A stretch of 64,000 bases of DNA from Ignavibacteria bacterium (GTDB lineage Bacteria > Bacteroidota > Ignavibacteria > Ch128b). The translations under genes were made by a program, and so were the position numbers. The stretch spans positions 1,163,231 through 1,227,230 of the forward strand of contig JABLYA010000001.1 in assembly GCA_013177855.1 (NCBI GenBank), in the 5' to 3' direction. Positions 27,992-38,780 of the stretch are shown one piece after another. The notes beneath the pieces are model-generated. The model was not told the origin of the DNA, did not search any database, and saw only the letters and a program-made list of their open reading frames with translations. The number at the start of each line of letters is the position of its first letter. Position 1 is the stretch's first letter.

Positions 27992-30213
27992 TTACCTTCC
28001 ATAGATCGCTTAAGTGAATTAAAGTAAGCATCATCAATTTCTTGGATTGATAAATCAATTAAATCATTAATCTTTAATCTATTTCCACCAACCTTACCAA
28101 TTTTTTCAACTTTAATTCCAGTTGAATTAAAAAGTTCTTCAAATTGTATTTGATCTTCTGGATCTACAGTCACAACAAATCTTGATTGTGATTCAGAGAA
28201 AAGATAAAAATCTTTTCGGAAGTCAATCTTGAGTGATATTTCAGCTCCGACTTTCTTTTTTGGATTCATCACACAACATTCAGCAAGCGCCACCGCAAGT
28301 CCACCATCACTTACATCATGAGCTGACTTTATTAAGCCCGATCTAATTGCTTTTAGAAGTGTATCAATTGTTTTTTTCTCAAGTTTAAGATCGATTTCTG
28401 GGATTTCGCCTTCAATTCGATTAAAAATAGTTTTGAGAAACTCACTCCCGCCAATTTCATTTTTAGTTTCACCAATTAAATAGATTAAATCACCGTGATC
28501 TTTGAAATAAGACGATGTAATAAATTTTACATCTTCAATTAAACCAAGCATACCAATTACTGGAGTCGGATAGACAGTGTAATTTTTGCTTTCATTATAA
28601 AAGCTAACATTTCCACCAGTAACGGGCGTATCAAATTCAATGCACGCTTCTTTCATTCCTTCAATTGCTTCGCTGAATTGCCAGTAAATTTCTGGATCAT
28701 AAGGATTTCCAAAATTCAGACAATTCGTAATTGCAATCGGTATTGCACCAGTACAGGCAACATTTCGAGCGGCTTCAGCAACTGCTATCATTGTTCCTCT
28801 TCGTGGATTGAGATAAACATATCTGCCATTGCAATCTGTTTTAACAGCAATTGCTTTGTTTGTTTTCTTAATTCTTAAAACTGAAGCATCGCAGCCTGGT
28901 TTGATTACTGTATTTGTTCCAACGGTATAATCATATTGATGGTAAATCCAGGATTTATTTGTAATGTTTGGTGAGGATAAAAGTTTAATTAATACTGAAT
29001 TTAAATCATTAATTTCTGGTAAGTTGTCAAATGTTTTGTTTGTAAGTTTATCAATGTATTCAGGCTTTTTTATTTCACGATAATAAACTGGTGCACCTCC
29101 ACCAAGAACAAGCGCCGAAGCAGGAATTTTTGCGACAAGTTTTCCTTCTTTATAAAATTCAAGTAAATCTTCATCAATTACTTCACCAATCTGAACACAT
29201 TGTAAATCCCATTTCTCAAATACTTTCTTTATTTCATTCTCACATCCTTTCTTGCCGACCACAAGCATTCTTTCCTGAGACTCCGAGAGAAGTATTTCAT
29301 AAGCTGTCATATCACTTTCACGAAGCGGGACCAAATCAAGATTAATTCTCATTCCACTTTTCCCTCGAGCGCTCATTTCACTTGTCGAACAAATGATTCC
29401 TGCAGCACCCATATCCTGTATTCCAACGATCAAATCTTTTTTAATTATCTCCAGTGTTGCTTCAAGTAATAACTTCTCGGCAAAAGGATCACCCACCTGA
29501 ACATTTGATCTTCTTGACTCTGATTCTTCGGTTAATTCTACTGATGCAAAAGTTGCCCCGTGTATTCCATCTCTTCCAGTTGATGAACCTACAATGAAAA
29601 CAGGATTTCCCTCTCCTTTTGCAACTGCTTTCGCAACGCGGTTCGTTTTTACTACGCCTACTGCCATTGCATTAACCAAACAATTATCAGTATAAGCTTC
29701 TTCAAAGTAAACCTCGCCAGCAACTGTTGGAACACCAAAGCAATTGCCGTAATCACCGATTCCTTTAATTACTCCATTGAGTAAATATTTTATTTTTGGA
29801 TTTTCAAGATTTCCAAATCGTAATGAATCAAGTGCTGCAATTGGTCTTGCGCCCATTGTGAAGATATCTCTCAGAATTCCACCAACTCCTGTTGCAGCAC
29901 CTTGATATGGCTCAACTGCTGATGGGTGATTATGACTTTCGATCTTAAACGCTATTGCGAATCCATCGCCAATATCCACAAGACCAGCATTTTCCTCTCC
30001 AGCTTGAACGAGTAATCTTTTCCCGCTTCTTGGTAATTTTTTTAATAGAGCAATAGAGTTTTTATAACTCGCATGCTCACTCCACATTACACTGAAACAT
30101 CCAAGCTCGGTAAAATTTGGGACTCGACCGAGTATGTTTTTTATTTTTTCAAATTCTTCTTCGGTTAAACCATGTTCAAGAGCTAATTCAAGTGTAACTT
30201 CAGGTTCTTTCAT
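27988..30213 (-). CDS. purL: phosphoribosylformylglycinamidine synthase II (small PurL)
   Basis: The 741-residue protein is the small PurL type, which needs PurS and PurQ as partners; neither is in this window. It converts FGAR to FGAM in purine synthesis. Landmarks are SEHASYKNS near residue 46, [25 protein letters not shown] near 92-116, and [11 protein letters not shown] near 640, the usual AIR-synthase-like ATP-binding elements. Four-base overlaps on both sides couple it to the exonuclease gene upstream and yihY downstream. Confidence 0.95.
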   Translation of the reverse strand: MKEPEVTLELALEHGLTEEEFEKIKNILGRVPNFTELGCFSVMWSEHASYKNSIALLKKLPRSGKRLLVQAGEENAGLVDIGDGFAIAFKIESHNHPSAVEPYQGAATGVGGILRDIFTMGARPIAALDSLRFGNLENPKIKYLLNGVIKGIGDYGNCFGVPTVAGEVYFEEAYTDNCLVNAMAVGVVKTNRVAKAVAKGEGNPVFIVGSSTGRDGIHGATFASVELTEESESRRSNVQVGDPFAEKLLLEATLEIIKKDLIVGIQDMGAAGIICSTSEMSARGKSGMRINLDLVPLRESDMTAYEILLSESQERMLVVGKKGCENEIKKVFEKWDLQCVQIGEVIDEDLLEFYKEGKLVAKIPASALVLGGGAPVYYREIKKPEYIDKLTNKTFDNLPEINDLNSVLIKLLSSPNITNKSWIYHQYDYTVGTNTVIKPGCDASVLRIKKTNKAIAVKTDCNGRYVYLNPRRGTMIAVAEAARNVACTGAIPIAITNCLNFGNPYDPEIYWQFSEAIEGMKEACIEFDTPVTGGNVSFYNESKNYTVYPTPVIGMLGLIEDVKFITSSYFKDHGDLIYLIGETKNEIGGSEFLKTIFNRIEGEIPEIDLKLEKKTIDTLLKAIRSGLIKSAHDVSDGGLAVALAECCVMNPKKKVGAEISLKIDFRKDFYLFSESQSRFVVTVDPEDQIQFEELFNSTGIKVEKIGKVGGNRLKINDLIDLSIQEIDDAYFNSLKRSMEGK

Positions 30214-30908
30214 TTTGAGTCAAATTCCAGATATTCTTTATAGATTAAATAGAGTTCTTTTGTAGCTATTAAATCTTGACTGCAATATTCTGCAATTTCT
30301 CTAAATCGTTTCTGATTATAAATTTCGTTGATGTTGTATCCAGTTACATCTCCCCTTTTTGGACTCTCAACTCCAAAAACTTTGCAATAGAAATCAAGAT
30401 TATACTTTCGAGTAAGACCATAGAAAGTAAATTGTTCAAGTAAATCACAATGAAATTTTGAGTCGTACCGATAGGCAATTAAATTTTTAGATGGTTTTAT
30501 CCTCAAAATTGCTGAGCGCAATAATAGAAAAGGAGCATCAAAATTCCGCCCATTGAAGGAAATAAAGCGATCGTACTTTTCAGCGATTTCCCAAAATTTT
30601 TGAATTAAATATTTCTCGTCGCCAGAATGAAAGGTAAACTCACCATTTTCTGTTTTATAATGCTCTTTTGTTTCTGCTTGAAATAAAACAAGTCCTTTTG
30701 ACATTTGTAAGTCATATAATCCAATTGCAACAATTCGGGCAGTTAATGCACTAAGGTTAAGATAACGTATTGTCTCTTCAACTTTCTGTTGACGCTTCTC
30801 TTCTGTTTCTTCAAGATTTGCAAATCGAAGAAGATATTCTTGTTGATATTCATCAAAAGATTCAAATGGATAACCAACTGTTTCTATATCAAAGATTAAT
30901 TCTTTCAT
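30210..30908 (-). CDS. predicted 3'-5' exonuclease (DNA polymerase B exonuclease-like)
   Basis: The 232-residue protein has an RNase-H-like DnaQ/PolB exonuclease fold. Exo I is FDIETVG at residues 5-11, Exo II is [17 protein letters not shown] near 113-129, and Exo III is [13 protein letters not shown] near 207-219. All the acidic metal-binding residues are present. It matches the PF10108 type of stand-alone exonucleases found in Bacteroidota. The substrate is unknown. It is coupled by ATGA overlaps to the thioesterase and purL. Confidence 0.82.
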   Translation of the reverse strand: MKELIFDIETVGYPFESFDEYQQEYLLRFANLEETEEKRQQKVEETIRYLNLSALTARIVAIGLYDLQMSKGLVLFQAETKEHYKTENGEFTFHSGDEKYLIQKFWEIAEKYDRFISFNGRNFDAPFLLLRSAILRIKPSKNLIAYRYDSKFHCDLLEQFTFYGLTRKYNLDFYCKVFGVESPKRGDVTGYNINEIYNQKRFREIAEYCSQDLIATKELYLIYKEYLEFDSK

Positions 30909-31363
30909 CTTAAAATTTTTACTTCTTTATCGAATGTTTGGATTTCTTTGATCATTGAGTCAGGTATAGGTGAAGGATTCATTGTTATTGGATCAACATT
31001 CACAATCACACCACTACCACGAGCAATAAATTGATCAGTCGATTTATTAAAAATCAAGTGTTCGAAATTTAAACTCGAATTTTTTATGTAATCAATTCGA
31101 GTGAATATGATCAATTCATTTTCGAGATATGCAGGAGCAAAGTAATCACACTCATTGTGCGCGACAAAAAAGAGAAGTCCATCTGAAAATGTTCCATTCG
31201 GATTGAGGCTGTATCCCATCTTTTTTCTATAATCAATTCTCGCAAGCTCGAAGTAATTAAAATATACAGCATTGTTCACGACATTTTGAAAGTCAACTTC
31301 ATAACTTCGTACTTGAATTTCAAGTTGAACCGGGAATTTTGAAACATCAAATTGTTTTTCCAT
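30905..31363 (-). CDS. acyl-CoA thioesterase (YbgC/FadM-type hotdog)
   Basis: I chose the ATG at 31363 because AAGGTG lies seven bases upstream; an ATG two codons earlier (31369) is one base from that site. The 152-residue hotdog protein has VRSYEVDFQNVVNNAVYFNYFELARIDY, the 4HBT-family catalytic region, with the Asp retained and the usual His replaced by Asn. It probably hydrolyses an acyl-CoA or acyl-ACP in the cytoplasm. Confidence 0.85.
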   Translation of the reverse strand: MEKQFDVSKFPVQLEIQVRSYEVDFQNVVNNAVYFNYFELARIDYRKKMGYSLNPNGTFSDGLLFFVAHNECDYFAPAYLENELIIFTRIDYIKNSSLNFEHLIFNKSTDQFIARGSGVIVNVDPITMNPSPIPDSMIKEIQTFDKEVKILR

Positions 31364-31394
31364 CTTCATTCACCTTAAGTTTGGTTAGCTGCTT

Positions 31395-32435
31395 TTAATC
31401 GAAATGGGCTTTCAATATTTTAATTGCATCTTCGATATCATCATCATTGACATCAAGATGAGTGACGGCACGAACAAGATATTTTTTCCCGACAGACAAA
31501 AGTAAACTCATACCTGTTTTTGAAGAGTCTTTAACGATTTGACAAACTTCCGCAGCAGTTAAACCATCTACTTCAAATAAAATTATATTGGTTTGAACTG
31601 AATCAGGATCAATTTTAATTCGAGAGATTTTAGAAATTTCTTTTGCAAAATGTTTTGCTCTTCGATGGTCATCAGCGAGTCGTTGAAAATTGTGTTCAAT
31701 TGCATAAAGTCCAGCAGCAGCTAAAATTCCAGCCTGACGCATTCCGCCGCCCCACGCTTTACGATAACGATGAGCTATTTTAATAAATTCTTTTGAGCCA
31801 GCGATAACAGAACCGACAGGAGCGCCCAACCCTTTTGATAGACAAACAGAAACGGAGTCAAAGTATTGAGCATATTCACGCAGACTAATTCCTGTTGCAA
31901 TTGAAGCATTCCATAACCTTGCACCATCAAGGTGAAATTTCAAATTATATTTATCTACAACTTCTCTTATTCTTTTAATTTCTTCTAATGGGAAGATCGA
32001 ACCACCACCACGATTGTGAGTATTTTCAACGCAAACAAGTCGTGTTTTTGGAAGATAATAGGCTTCAGGGCGAATTGCTTCCTCGACTTGCTCGGCTGTG
32101 AAAACCCCATTTTTTCCATTCAATGGTATTACCTGAACATGCGATAAACCAGCGATTGAACCAGATTCATAATTATAAATATGCGCATCTTTATCGCAGA
32201 TCAATTCATCCCAGGGTTGAGTATGGGCTTTAATGCAAAGTTGGTTACCCATTGTTCCACTCGGTACATAAAGAGCAGCTTCTTTTCCTAACAACTCAGC
32301 AACCTTTTCTTGAAGTTTATTTACAGTAGGATCTTCACCAAATACATCATCACCAACTTCTGCTTTCATCATAAATTCTCTCATCTCTCTTGATGGTTTA
32401 GTGACAGTATCACTCCTCAGATCTATTACTCTCAT
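31395..32435 (-). CDS. ltaE: low-specificity L-threonine aldolase
   Basis: The 346-residue fold-type I PLP enzyme cleaves L-threonine or L-allo-threonine to glycine and acetaldehyde. [14 protein letters not shown] opens the mature frame, [11 protein letters not shown] binds the cofactor phosphate, HLDGARLWN carries the PLP-ring Asp, and [14 protein letters not shown] contains the Schiff-base lysine. I start at the ATG at 32435 rather than a TTG at 32450. The start lies 26 bases inside the lnt gene. Confidence 0.9.
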   Translation of the reverse strand: MRVIDLRSDTVTKPSREMREFMMKAEVGDDVFGEDPTVNKLQEKVAELLGKEAALYVPSGTMGNQLCIKAHTQPWDELICDKDAHIYNYESGSIAGLSHVQVIPLNGKNGVFTAEQVEEAIRPEAYYLPKTRLVCVENTHNRGGGSIFPLEEIKRIREVVDKYNLKFHLDGARLWNASIATGISLREYAQYFDSVSVCLSKGLGAPVGSVIAGSKEFIKIAHRYRKAWGGGMRQAGILAAAGLYAIEHNFQRLADDHRRAKHFAKEISKISRIKIDPDSVQTNIILFEVDGLTAAEVCQIVKDSSKTGMSLLLSVGKKYLVRAVTHLDVNDDDIEDAIKILKAHFD

Positions 32436-34059
32436 TTCTTTTAACTCCAATTTTTTTTATCAATGTTATAATGAAAATTAAACCTGTGAAAATCAAAGAG
32501 ATATAACTTATCAGATCTCGATATTGAACATAATAAGTTAAATCGTTATTCAAATAAATATCTTTAACAAAATAAGTTCTTTCAAACAAAGATGTCTCGT
32601 AGATTGTATTTCCATAAGGATCAATTATGCAACTGATTCCACCATTCGCTGAACGAACAATCCACCTTCTATTTTCAATTGCACGGAAGACAGCATATTG
32701 TTTATGCTGATAAGGTCCAGCAAGTTTTCCATACCAGCTATCGTTCGTAACTACAACTAAAAATTGTGCACCGAGTTTTACAAATTCTGCATTGAAAGAT
32801 GGAAAAATAGATTCATAACAAACCACAGCAGAAAATTTTGCCGTATCCCCATCTTTCATTTTGTACTTAAAAACAGTTTGACTATCCCAGACACTCCAGT
32901 TGCTTATTCCAACACTCCATTTGATCATATCACCAAGAAAAGGAAGATATCGAAGATAAGGTGCACGCTCAGCAAATGGAACTAAATTCATCTTACCATA
33001 TTCTTGAATTAAATCTGAGTCAGGTAAAAATAAAACTACTCCATTATAAGTATCATAATAATACGATGAATCTCTAGCAACTTTACTATCTCTTTTTGCC
33101 TGATCTTTAGAAAAATAGAAATGTACTAACGGCAAACCTGTTACAATTGCAACTTTTTTTTCTATGCAGAAATTTTTAATTCTTCTAACATCATCAGGAT
33201 AATTTCCACTCAAGAGGTAAACTGGGAGAGCGCTCTCGGGCCAAACAATTAACTCAGCTCCATTTTGAGCGGCGCTGTCGGATAGTTGCAAATAAATATC
33301 AAGTTGAGAATTTACTTCATCTTCCCATTTTTCCCATGGATCAAAATCTGGTTGAATTACTCCAACTCGAACTTTCTTACCATCATAAATAGCGTCATTT
33401 AAAATCACTTTCCCATAAATAAACAGTGAAACTAAAATAATAATCACAATCGAAAGTTTATTTAATGAAAATCTGAAACTCTCGTATCGAAAATTTTTGT
33501 AAGCAGCATAAAGCAAAACATTAAACACAACAATTAAAAATGATAAACCATAAACACCAATGATTGAGGTTACTTGAATTATTGGCAAGTAGTAAGATTG
33601 AGTATTTCCAAGCGTCAACCACGGAAAAGCTGTCTCGTCAACTGACCTTAAATATTCAAGTGAATTCCATAGAAATGGAAATGAAAAAAGCGCCCATTTA
33701 TCACTTAGATGTTTTTTGATGAAAAAGAAAATCACAAAAGGTATCCAGTAAAAAACTGGATGAACAAGAATCAATGCGACCGAGCCTATCATCATAAAAG
33801 GATCAGTCTTTGATGTCCATCCGCCAATCCAGAAAAGAGTAAGTGCATGAAAAATCAGCATACTGAAATAAGTGTATCTCAACAACTGGAGATAATTTTT
33901 TGCTCGATTAAGAAAAATTAAAATTGGGACTAATCCAAAATAAGCGAAAAATCCAGTTTTAAATGGCGGAAAGCTCAGAAAAAGAAAAATTGATGTAAGA
34001 ATTGCAAGCGTTGTGTTCTTTATAAATTCAGGTTTATCTTCTATTCTTATTTTTAGCAT
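32410..34059 (-). CDS. lnt: apolipoprotein N-acyltransferase
   Basis: The 549-residue inner-membrane enzyme adds the third acyl chain to lipoproteins. Six or so transmembrane helices fill residues 10-220. The nitrilase-like periplasmic domain follows with the catalytic triad visible as Glu in VWPESALP, Lys in [12 protein letters not shown] and Cys in VVCYESIFP. Lipoproteins encoded in this window (for example at 37379, 57747 and 58264) would be substrates. It overlaps the dedA stop by 26 bases and the ltaE start by 26. Confidence 0.93.
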   Translation of the reverse strand: MLKIRIEDKPEFIKNTTLAILTSIFLFLSFPPFKTGFFAYFGLVPILIFLNRAKNYLQLLRYTYFSMLIFHALTLFWIGGWTSKTDPFMMIGSVALILVHPVFYWIPFVIFFFIKKHLSDKWALFSFPFLWNSLEYLRSVDETAFPWLTLGNTQSYYLPIIQVTSIIGVYGLSFLIVVFNVLLYAAYKNFRYESFRFSLNKLSIVIIILVSLFIYGKVILNDAIYDGKKVRVGVIQPDFDPWEKWEDEVNSQLDIYLQLSDSAAQNGAELIVWPESALPVYLLSGNYPDDVRRIKNFCIEKKVAIVTGLPLVHFYFSKDQAKRDSKVARDSSYYYDTYNGVVLFLPDSDLIQEYGKMNLVPFAERAPYLRYLPFLGDMIKWSVGISNWSVWDSQTVFKYKMKDGDTAKFSAVVCYESIFPSFNAEFVKLGAQFLVVVTNDSWYGKLAGPYQHKQYAVFRAIENRRWIVRSANGGISCIIDPYGNTIYETSLFERTYFVKDIYLNNDLTYYVQYRDLISYISLIFTGLIFIITLIKKIGVKRNESNRSEE

Positions 34060-34660
34060 TTGTATTTCGCTTTATGAAAAATCTGATTATAAAAATGGTT
34101 GCAATCACAATTAAAATTGCAAAAACAATTTTATTATATGTTGTAATGTAATAACTGATCTTTGAAAGATTATGACCAACATAGAAACCAACAAAAATTA
34201 AAATCAAATTCCAGATCAAGGCACTGATAGAACTTAAAATTATTGTTTTTTTCAAATTCATTTCACTCATTCCAGCAAAGAAAGAGATAATTGCACGTGT
34301 CCCTGCTAAAAATCTATTTGCAACAATTAACCAATAACCATATTTCTGGAACCATCTCTCTACAGTAAAAACTGCTTCAGGAGAAATAAACTTTATCTTA
34401 CCAGCTTCCAGAATTTTATCACCAGCTAATTTCCCAATAAAATACATTACGATGAAACCTGTCGTACTTCCTGTCACAGCAAAGATTATAACAAGGAAAA
34501 GAGAAATATCGGCAACTGCAGCAAGTGCACCGCTAAATGCAACAATTACATCGCTTGGAAAAGGTGGAAAAATATTTTCGATGAATGCAATTCCAAACAC
34601 CACAATGTAAATTAAGATCGGATTAATTGTCTTGAGGAATTCAATGATTTGTTCAACCAT
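34034..34660 (-). CDS. DedA family membrane protein
   Basis: The 208-residue protein has four to six hydrophobic helices and the DedA/SNARE-associated motif: ENIFPPFPSDVIVAFSGALAA at residues 28-48 and GYWLIVANRFLAGTRAIISFFAGMSEM near 116-142. Family members are proposed lipid (undecaprenyl phosphate or phospholipid) flippases. It is packed between ispF (six-base gap) and lnt (26-base overlap). Confidence 0.88.
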   Translation of the reverse strand: MVEQIIEFLKTINPILIYIVVFGIAFIENIFPPFPSDVIVAFSGALAAVADISLFLVIIFAVTGSTTGFIVMYFIGKLAGDKILEAGKIKFISPEAVFTVERWFQKYGYWLIVANRFLAGTRAIISFFAGMSEMNLKKTIILSSISALIWNLILIFVGFYVGHNLSKISYYITTYNKIVFAILIVIATIFIIRFFIKRNTNAKNKNRR

Positions 34661-34666
34661 TACTGC

Positions 34667-35155
34667 TCATCTTTTTTTTCTGTAGAGAAGAGCAACTGAA
34701 ATAGCTGCAATACCTTCTTGACGGCCAACGAAACCCATTTTCTCATTTGTTGTTGCTTTAATTGAAATTTGATCAGGATTTATTTTCAAAGTGGTCGCTA
34801 TTTTACCTCTCATAATATCAATGTATGGTAGTAACTTTGGTTTTTCAGCAAGGATTGTGGAATCAATATTTCCAATTAAATAATTCTGTGATGCAATAAG
34901 TTCATTGACTTTTTCAAGTAAAATTAAACTGCTTATGTCTTTAAATCTTTCATCAGTGTTCGGAAAATGTTTTCCAATATCTCCAAGTGAAGCAGCGCCA
35001 AGTAAAGCATCACATATTGAATGAAGTAAGACATCAGCATCGGAGTGTCCATCAAGTCCTGCTTCAGATGGAATCTCTATTCCACCTAAAATCAATTTTC
35101 TTCCACTTACAAATTTGTGAACATCGTAACCGATACCTAGACGAATGTTTATCAT
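34667..35155 (-). CDS. ispF: 2-C-methyl-D-erythritol 2,4-cyclodiphosphate synthase
   Basis: The 162-residue MEP-pathway enzyme cyclises CDP-ME 2-phosphate. GIGYDVHKF gives the Zn ligands Asp and His, [24 protein letters not shown] gives the third His and the substrate loop, and [20 protein letters not shown] is the C-terminal signature. Its ATG overlaps the stop of the upstream restriction endonuclease gene by four bases. Confidence 0.95.
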   Translation of the reverse strand: MINIRLGIGYDVHKFVSGRKLILGGIEIPSEAGLDGHSDADVLLHSICDALLGAASLGDIGKHFPNTDERFKDISSLILLEKVNELIASQNYLIGNIDSTILAEKPKLLPYIDIMRGKIATTLKINPDQISIKATTNEKMGFVGRQEGIAAISVALLYRKKR

Positions 35156-35823
35156 ATTAAATTCTCTTCATAAAGTATTTTAGCCCCATCCAAATTTGAA
35201 TATAATCTTTTATTATCAGAATTAAATTCAAACTTTAAGTCCATTGATAATTCTTCCAGTGATAAAATTTTGAAGGACTTACAAATAAATACACTTTTGT
35301 TTCTTTTTGTTTTTCTTTCCATCTCGAAGGAGAGACAAAAATGAATTGTATCATAAATGACTTTAAATTCATCTGAGGGAGATAAATAAAAACTTCTTTG
35401 AGTTGTATTTAGATTTTTTTTATTAAATGTCTTACACTCTAAGTAATAAGGTTTATTCTTAACCCAAAATATAATATCTGGATAGCCTGTGGCTTTTTTT
35501 CTGTTTTTTGTCGTTGAAGGTGTATCGTTTTTAATCTTAAGATCTGTAAATGCTTTTTTTACAAAGGTTTCTATATCATTTCCGACTTCATTAGGTCTAT
35601 TTCTACTTATTCCCTCTTTATTGATTAGAACAGAGGTTTTTCTGGCGACTCGTTTTAATATTTCTAAGGTTTCCTTATGCTCAGGTTCCTCATCATTAAA
35701 TCTAATAACTTTTCTACCAGATAAGGCTTCTATAACCAAATTAAAAGGTACATCTTTTAATGGTTGCAACATTTGCTTAATAATATTCTCCAATCTTTGA
35801 GTGTAATTTGAATTTTTCATCAT
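35152..35823 (-). CDS. PD-(D/E)XK restriction endonuclease (partner of the adjacent DNA methyltransferase)
   Basis: The 223-residue protein has a nuclease core with [20 protein letters not shown]: Pro-Asp at 115-116 and Glu-Cys-Lys at 129-131, i.e. PD-x12-ExK, plus an upstream acidic helix ([15 protein letters not shown]) that often supplies another metal ligand. Its gene overlaps the SPPY-type methyltransferase by four bases, and this pairing is the main reason to call it a type II restriction enzyme. Length and motif spacing fit. The target sequence cannot be inferred. An ATG directly before the second Met is the start. Confidence 0.75.
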   Translation of the reverse strand: MMKNSNYTQRLENIIKQMLQPLKDVPFNLVIEALSGRKVIRFNDEEPEHKETLEILKRVARKTSVLINKEGISRNRPNEVGNDIETFVKKAFTDLKIKNDTPSTTKNRKKATGYPDIIFWVKNKPYYLECKTFNKKNLNTTQRSFYLSPSDEFKVIYDTIHFCLSFEMERKTKRNKSVFICKSFKILSLEELSMDLKFEFNSDNKRLYSNLDGAKILYEENLI

Positions 35824-37073
35824 TTTATTTTCTTAAATATTAGAATATTTTCTTTTTTCATTACATTATAAAGGCCAAAAATCAATTTCAGAATATTTCT
35901 TTCGAGAGAAAATCCAATTGATGTCATATAGTCGATTGTAAATTCAACACTTTGTATTTCTTTACCTTGATATGTTGCATTTCCAATAACAATTACCGCA
36001 TAAGCATTGGGTTTTAATATGCGGTAGAACTCTGTATAAGCTTTTTTCATATCTGCATTGTATAAGTCAACTTTATTTTTACCATTCCCTCTTACCCCGA
36101 TAAACTCATTTCGTAGTGATTCTACATTATAGCCCAAATCAACCAAGGAATGTTCATCATTTTCGACATAATTCAAAGCAATTGAATATGGAGGTGATGT
36201 AATTATTCCATCAACAGAATTATCTTCAAGTTTAATTCTTCTAGCATCACCTATCTCAATATTGACCTTGCCCAAATTCAAATTAAGCTGAGAGGTTATA
36301 TTTTTATAATCTTCAATCGATGCAATCATTAATTCCAGATTTTTTGAAAATGATTTTTCAAATTCTTTTCCCCTTCTTGCATTATCGCTAATTGCAACTA
36401 ATCTTGCTAGTTTATAAAAATCTTTAACCTCTTCGTCATCAATCTCATTAATAACAGCATAGAAGTCTTTCTCATTATTAAAGAGATTTAAATTCAATTT
36501 TGATAGAATATAATTTTTGTATTCTTTGATTTTATCAAGATAAAAAAGAGAATTTGTCTTAACTTTTCCTTGTAAAACACACAAAGGGGAAATGTCAATA
36601 CCATAAAAATTAACACCAAGCAGTTGTGCTTCGAGTGCAGTAGTTCCACTACCCGAAAACGGATCACAAAGCAAATCCCCTGATTGCAATCCAATAATAT
36701 TAATTAAAGCACGAATCATTTGAGGATGAAATTTTCCTTTATAAGGATAAATCCAATGTGTTAGATATTGATTTACCGATTTAGTACGATTCTTTTGAAT
36801 TATAAAGAAATAATCAGTTAATTCCCCAAATACAAGCTTAAAGTAAGCACTGCGTTTCTTGATTAGATTAATTAATTCATCGTTTTTATTTAAAATCCTG
36901 AATTCCCGTAAACCATTAGTAATTTCAAAATCAACTCCAAAAGATTTCAGCTCAAGTTCTGCAAGTGATAATTCATAAATAAATTGGACATTATCAAGAA
37001 GAACTAGATCTTTTTTTAATTCATCAACACTAATTTGGTAAGCCCATAATAAATCTTCAGTTCTTTCTAACAT
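35820..37073 (-). CDS. DNA methyltransferase, probably N4-cytosine (SPPY type)
   Basis: I start at the ATG at 37073, which has AAAGGA upstream; an earlier ATG at 37103 would add ten residues. The 417-residue protein has the AdoMet-binding motif DPFSGSGTTALEAQ at residues 137-150 and the catalytic TSPPY at 292-296. SPPY is typical of N4-cytosine enzymes. Motif I precedes motif IV by about 150 residues. The N-terminal 110 residues are family-specific. With the coupled nuclease gene it forms a two-gene R-M system inserted between acylphosphatase and ispF. Confidence 0.87.
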   Translation of the reverse strand: MLERTEDLLWAYQISVDELKKDLVLLDNVQFIYELSLAELELKSFGVDFEITNGLREFRILNKNDELINLIKKRSAYFKLVFGELTDYFFIIQKNRTKSVNQYLTHWIYPYKGKFHPQMIRALINIIGLQSGDLLCDPFSGSGTTALEAQLLGVNFYGIDISPLCVLQGKVKTNSLFYLDKIKEYKNYILSKLNLNLFNNEKDFYAVINEIDDEEVKDFYKLARLVAISDNARRGKEFEKSFSKNLELMIASIEDYKNITSQLNLNLGKVNIEIGDARRIKLEDNSVDGIITSPPYSIALNYVENDEHSLVDLGYNVESLRNEFIGVRGNGKNKVDLYNADMKKAYTEFYRILKPNAYAVIVIGNATYQGKEIQSVEFTIDYMTSIGFSLERNILKLIFGLYNVMKKENILIFKKIK

Positions 37074-37109
37074 CGTATTTCCTTTATCCCGCAATTTTTT
37101 CATTGTTAA

Positions 37110-37382
37110 TCACCAACCTTTTATCTGAAAATCTTTGAACTCGTTTTTATCCTCTTCCCAATCAACTTTAACATCCTTGACATAAGCTGAGCGTGGACCA
37201 ATCTTTGCGTGTTCAATTAAAATATGAATTTTATCTTTCTCCCCTTCAACTACAATTTCAACATTTCCATCAAAAAGATTACGAACAAAACCTCTGAGCC
37301 CTAGCTCGGCAGCTTTGCGATAAATAAAATATCTGAAACCAACTCCCTGTACTAATCCAGTTACAAGTATGTGTGCTCTCAT
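37110..37382 (-). CDS. acyP: acylphosphatase
   Basis: The 90-residue ferredoxin-fold enzyme hydrolyses acyl phosphates. RAHILVTGLVQGVGFRYF contains the phosphate-binding loop and its Arg, and LGLRGFVRNLFDGNVEIVVEG holds the catalytic Asn. I start at the ATG at 37382, which overlaps the upstream lipoprotein stop as ATGA; an upstream ATG at 37421 would add 13 residues that do not fit the family. Confidence 0.92.
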   Translation of the reverse strand: MRAHILVTGLVQGVGFRYFIYRKAAELGLRGFVRNLFDGNVEIVVEGEKDKIHILIEHAKIGPRSAYVKDVKVDWEEDKNEFKDFQIKGW

Positions 37383-37855
37383 TTTTGTCTGACTGATTCG
37401 TGCAGACTTATAAGTTTCCATTGGCCTTCAAATTTACTAAGCACAGCAGAATTACGTATCGGGTAAAATCCTAAATTAAATCCATTTTTAAATTGAAGTC
37501 CTTTCGAAGAAAGAAAAATAACAACTGCTTCGCTTTTGGTTGGATTTACCCAGACAAAAGGGTTCCATGTAGTATATTCAACCTTAGCTACATCCTCGGA
37601 CTGTTTCTTGAAATATTCATAGATATTTTCAAATCCAGTAATCGCACTATCTTTTTCCAGTGGGATGTAACTAATTTCTTGATCATCTCGCCAAAAGTTT
37701 TTGAAATTTTCAACTGTATTTAATGATACAAAATTTGTGAAATCTTTTAAGAATTGAACAACTTCTTGTTTCTCTTTTTCTGTATCGACTCTTGGTTTTT
37801 CTTTACAGGATATTAAAACTAAAAGCAAAAGGAAAATCAAATATCTAAACTTCAT
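37379..37855 (-). CDS. lipoprotein with NTF2/SnoaL-like fold
   Basis: The 158-residue protein has a lipoprotein signal with Cys17 in LVLISCKEK. A DUF4440/NTF2-like domain follows (EVVQFLKDFTNF, ITGFENIYEYFKKQ, NSAVLSKFEGQWKLISLHESVR). The C-terminal WKL-x-HES pattern is typical of SnoaL-like folds. The role is unknown. It overlaps the DMT transporter by 11 bases. Confidence 0.75.
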   Translation of the reverse strand: MKFRYLIFLLLLVLISCKEKPRVDTEKEKQEVVQFLKDFTNFVSLNTVENFKNFWRDDQEISYIPLEKDSAITGFENIYEYFKKQSEDVAKVEYTTWNPFVWVNPTKSEAVVIFLSSKGLQFKNGFNLGFYPIRNSAVLSKFEGQWKLISLHESVRQK

Positions 37856-38768
37856 TTTTGCTCCTTTTATTTTTTATCATTTCATCTAGCAATTCAGATG
37901 TCAAAACACCAAGAATTATCAGAAATCCACCAATCACTCCAAAAATACCAATTGTCTCATTTAAAATTAAATAAGCCAGAATTGATGCAAGCAGCGGTTC
38001 CGATGTAAAGATAATAGCGGCTCGGGTTGGCAATGTATATTTCTGATATTTCGTCTGGAGGAAAGTTGTAATTATAGTTGCAAAAATTGAAGTGTAAAGA
38101 ATCGCAAAAATTACCTGTGAGTTAAAAGTAAATTTTATTGTTTCAATTTGTAATGAATCAAAGATGACCATTAAAATAAAAGAACCAATAAGCGTGACTA
38201 CAATTTGTAACCACACGACATCATTAAAATCAGTTTTATCAGAAATAATATCCAGATACACAATATATGCAGCAAAGAAAATTGCACAGATTAAAGTTAA
38301 AAGATCACCAATATTGAAATCCTTACCAATTGTTAAGATTAACTCAATAAAATTGTTTTCATTTGAAGAAAGAAAAAGCAATCCCGCAAAAACTAAAATT
38401 ACACCCAAAATACTTCCAGGTTTGAGTGGTTTTCTTTCCACCAAAACCTGAAAAATTGGAGTAAACACTACAAATGTACCTGTAATCAAAGCCGATTTTG
38501 TTGCAGTTGTATATTTCAATCCAATTGTTTGAACCACAAATCCGACGAAAAGAAAAATTCCTAAAATGCTTCCCATTTTAATTGTAGGCATAGGAATTTT
38601 AAGAAGACGATCACGATAAATTAAAGTGAGAACAAGGGCAGCAATTAAAAATCTTATGGTCACAAAAAACAAAGGTGAAATAAATTGAAGAGTTGGTTTT
38701 ATAATTACAAATGTTCCTGCCCAGATAAAAGTTATGAGGAATAGGATTAATTCAGCTTTTAATCTCAT
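37845..38768 (-). CDS. DMT family transporter (EamA)
   Basis: The 307-residue membrane protein has ten predicted helices in two EamA repeats. The first repeat opens with FLITFIWAGTFVIIKP and the second near residue 150 (GDLLTLICAIFFAAYIVYLDI). RAAIIFTSEPLLASILAYLILNE is the typical repeat end. It probably exports a metabolite; the substrate is unknown. The gap to era is 12 bases. Confidence 0.88.
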   Translation of the reverse strand: MRLKAELILFLITFIWAGTFVIIKPTLQFISPLFFVTIRFLIAALVLTLIYRDRLLKIPMPTIKMGSILGIFLFVGFVVQTIGLKYTTATKSALITGTFVVFTPIFQVLVERKPLKPGSILGVILVFAGLLFLSSNENNFIELILTIGKDFNIGDLLTLICAIFFAAYIVYLDIISDKTDFNDVVWLQIVVTLIGSFILMVIFDSLQIETIKFTFNSQVIFAILYTSIFATIITTFLQTKYQKYTLPTRAAIIFTSEPLLASILAYLILNETIGIFGVIGGFLIILGVLTSELLDEMIKNKRSKNEV

Positions 38769-38780
38769 AGGAATGTTTTT

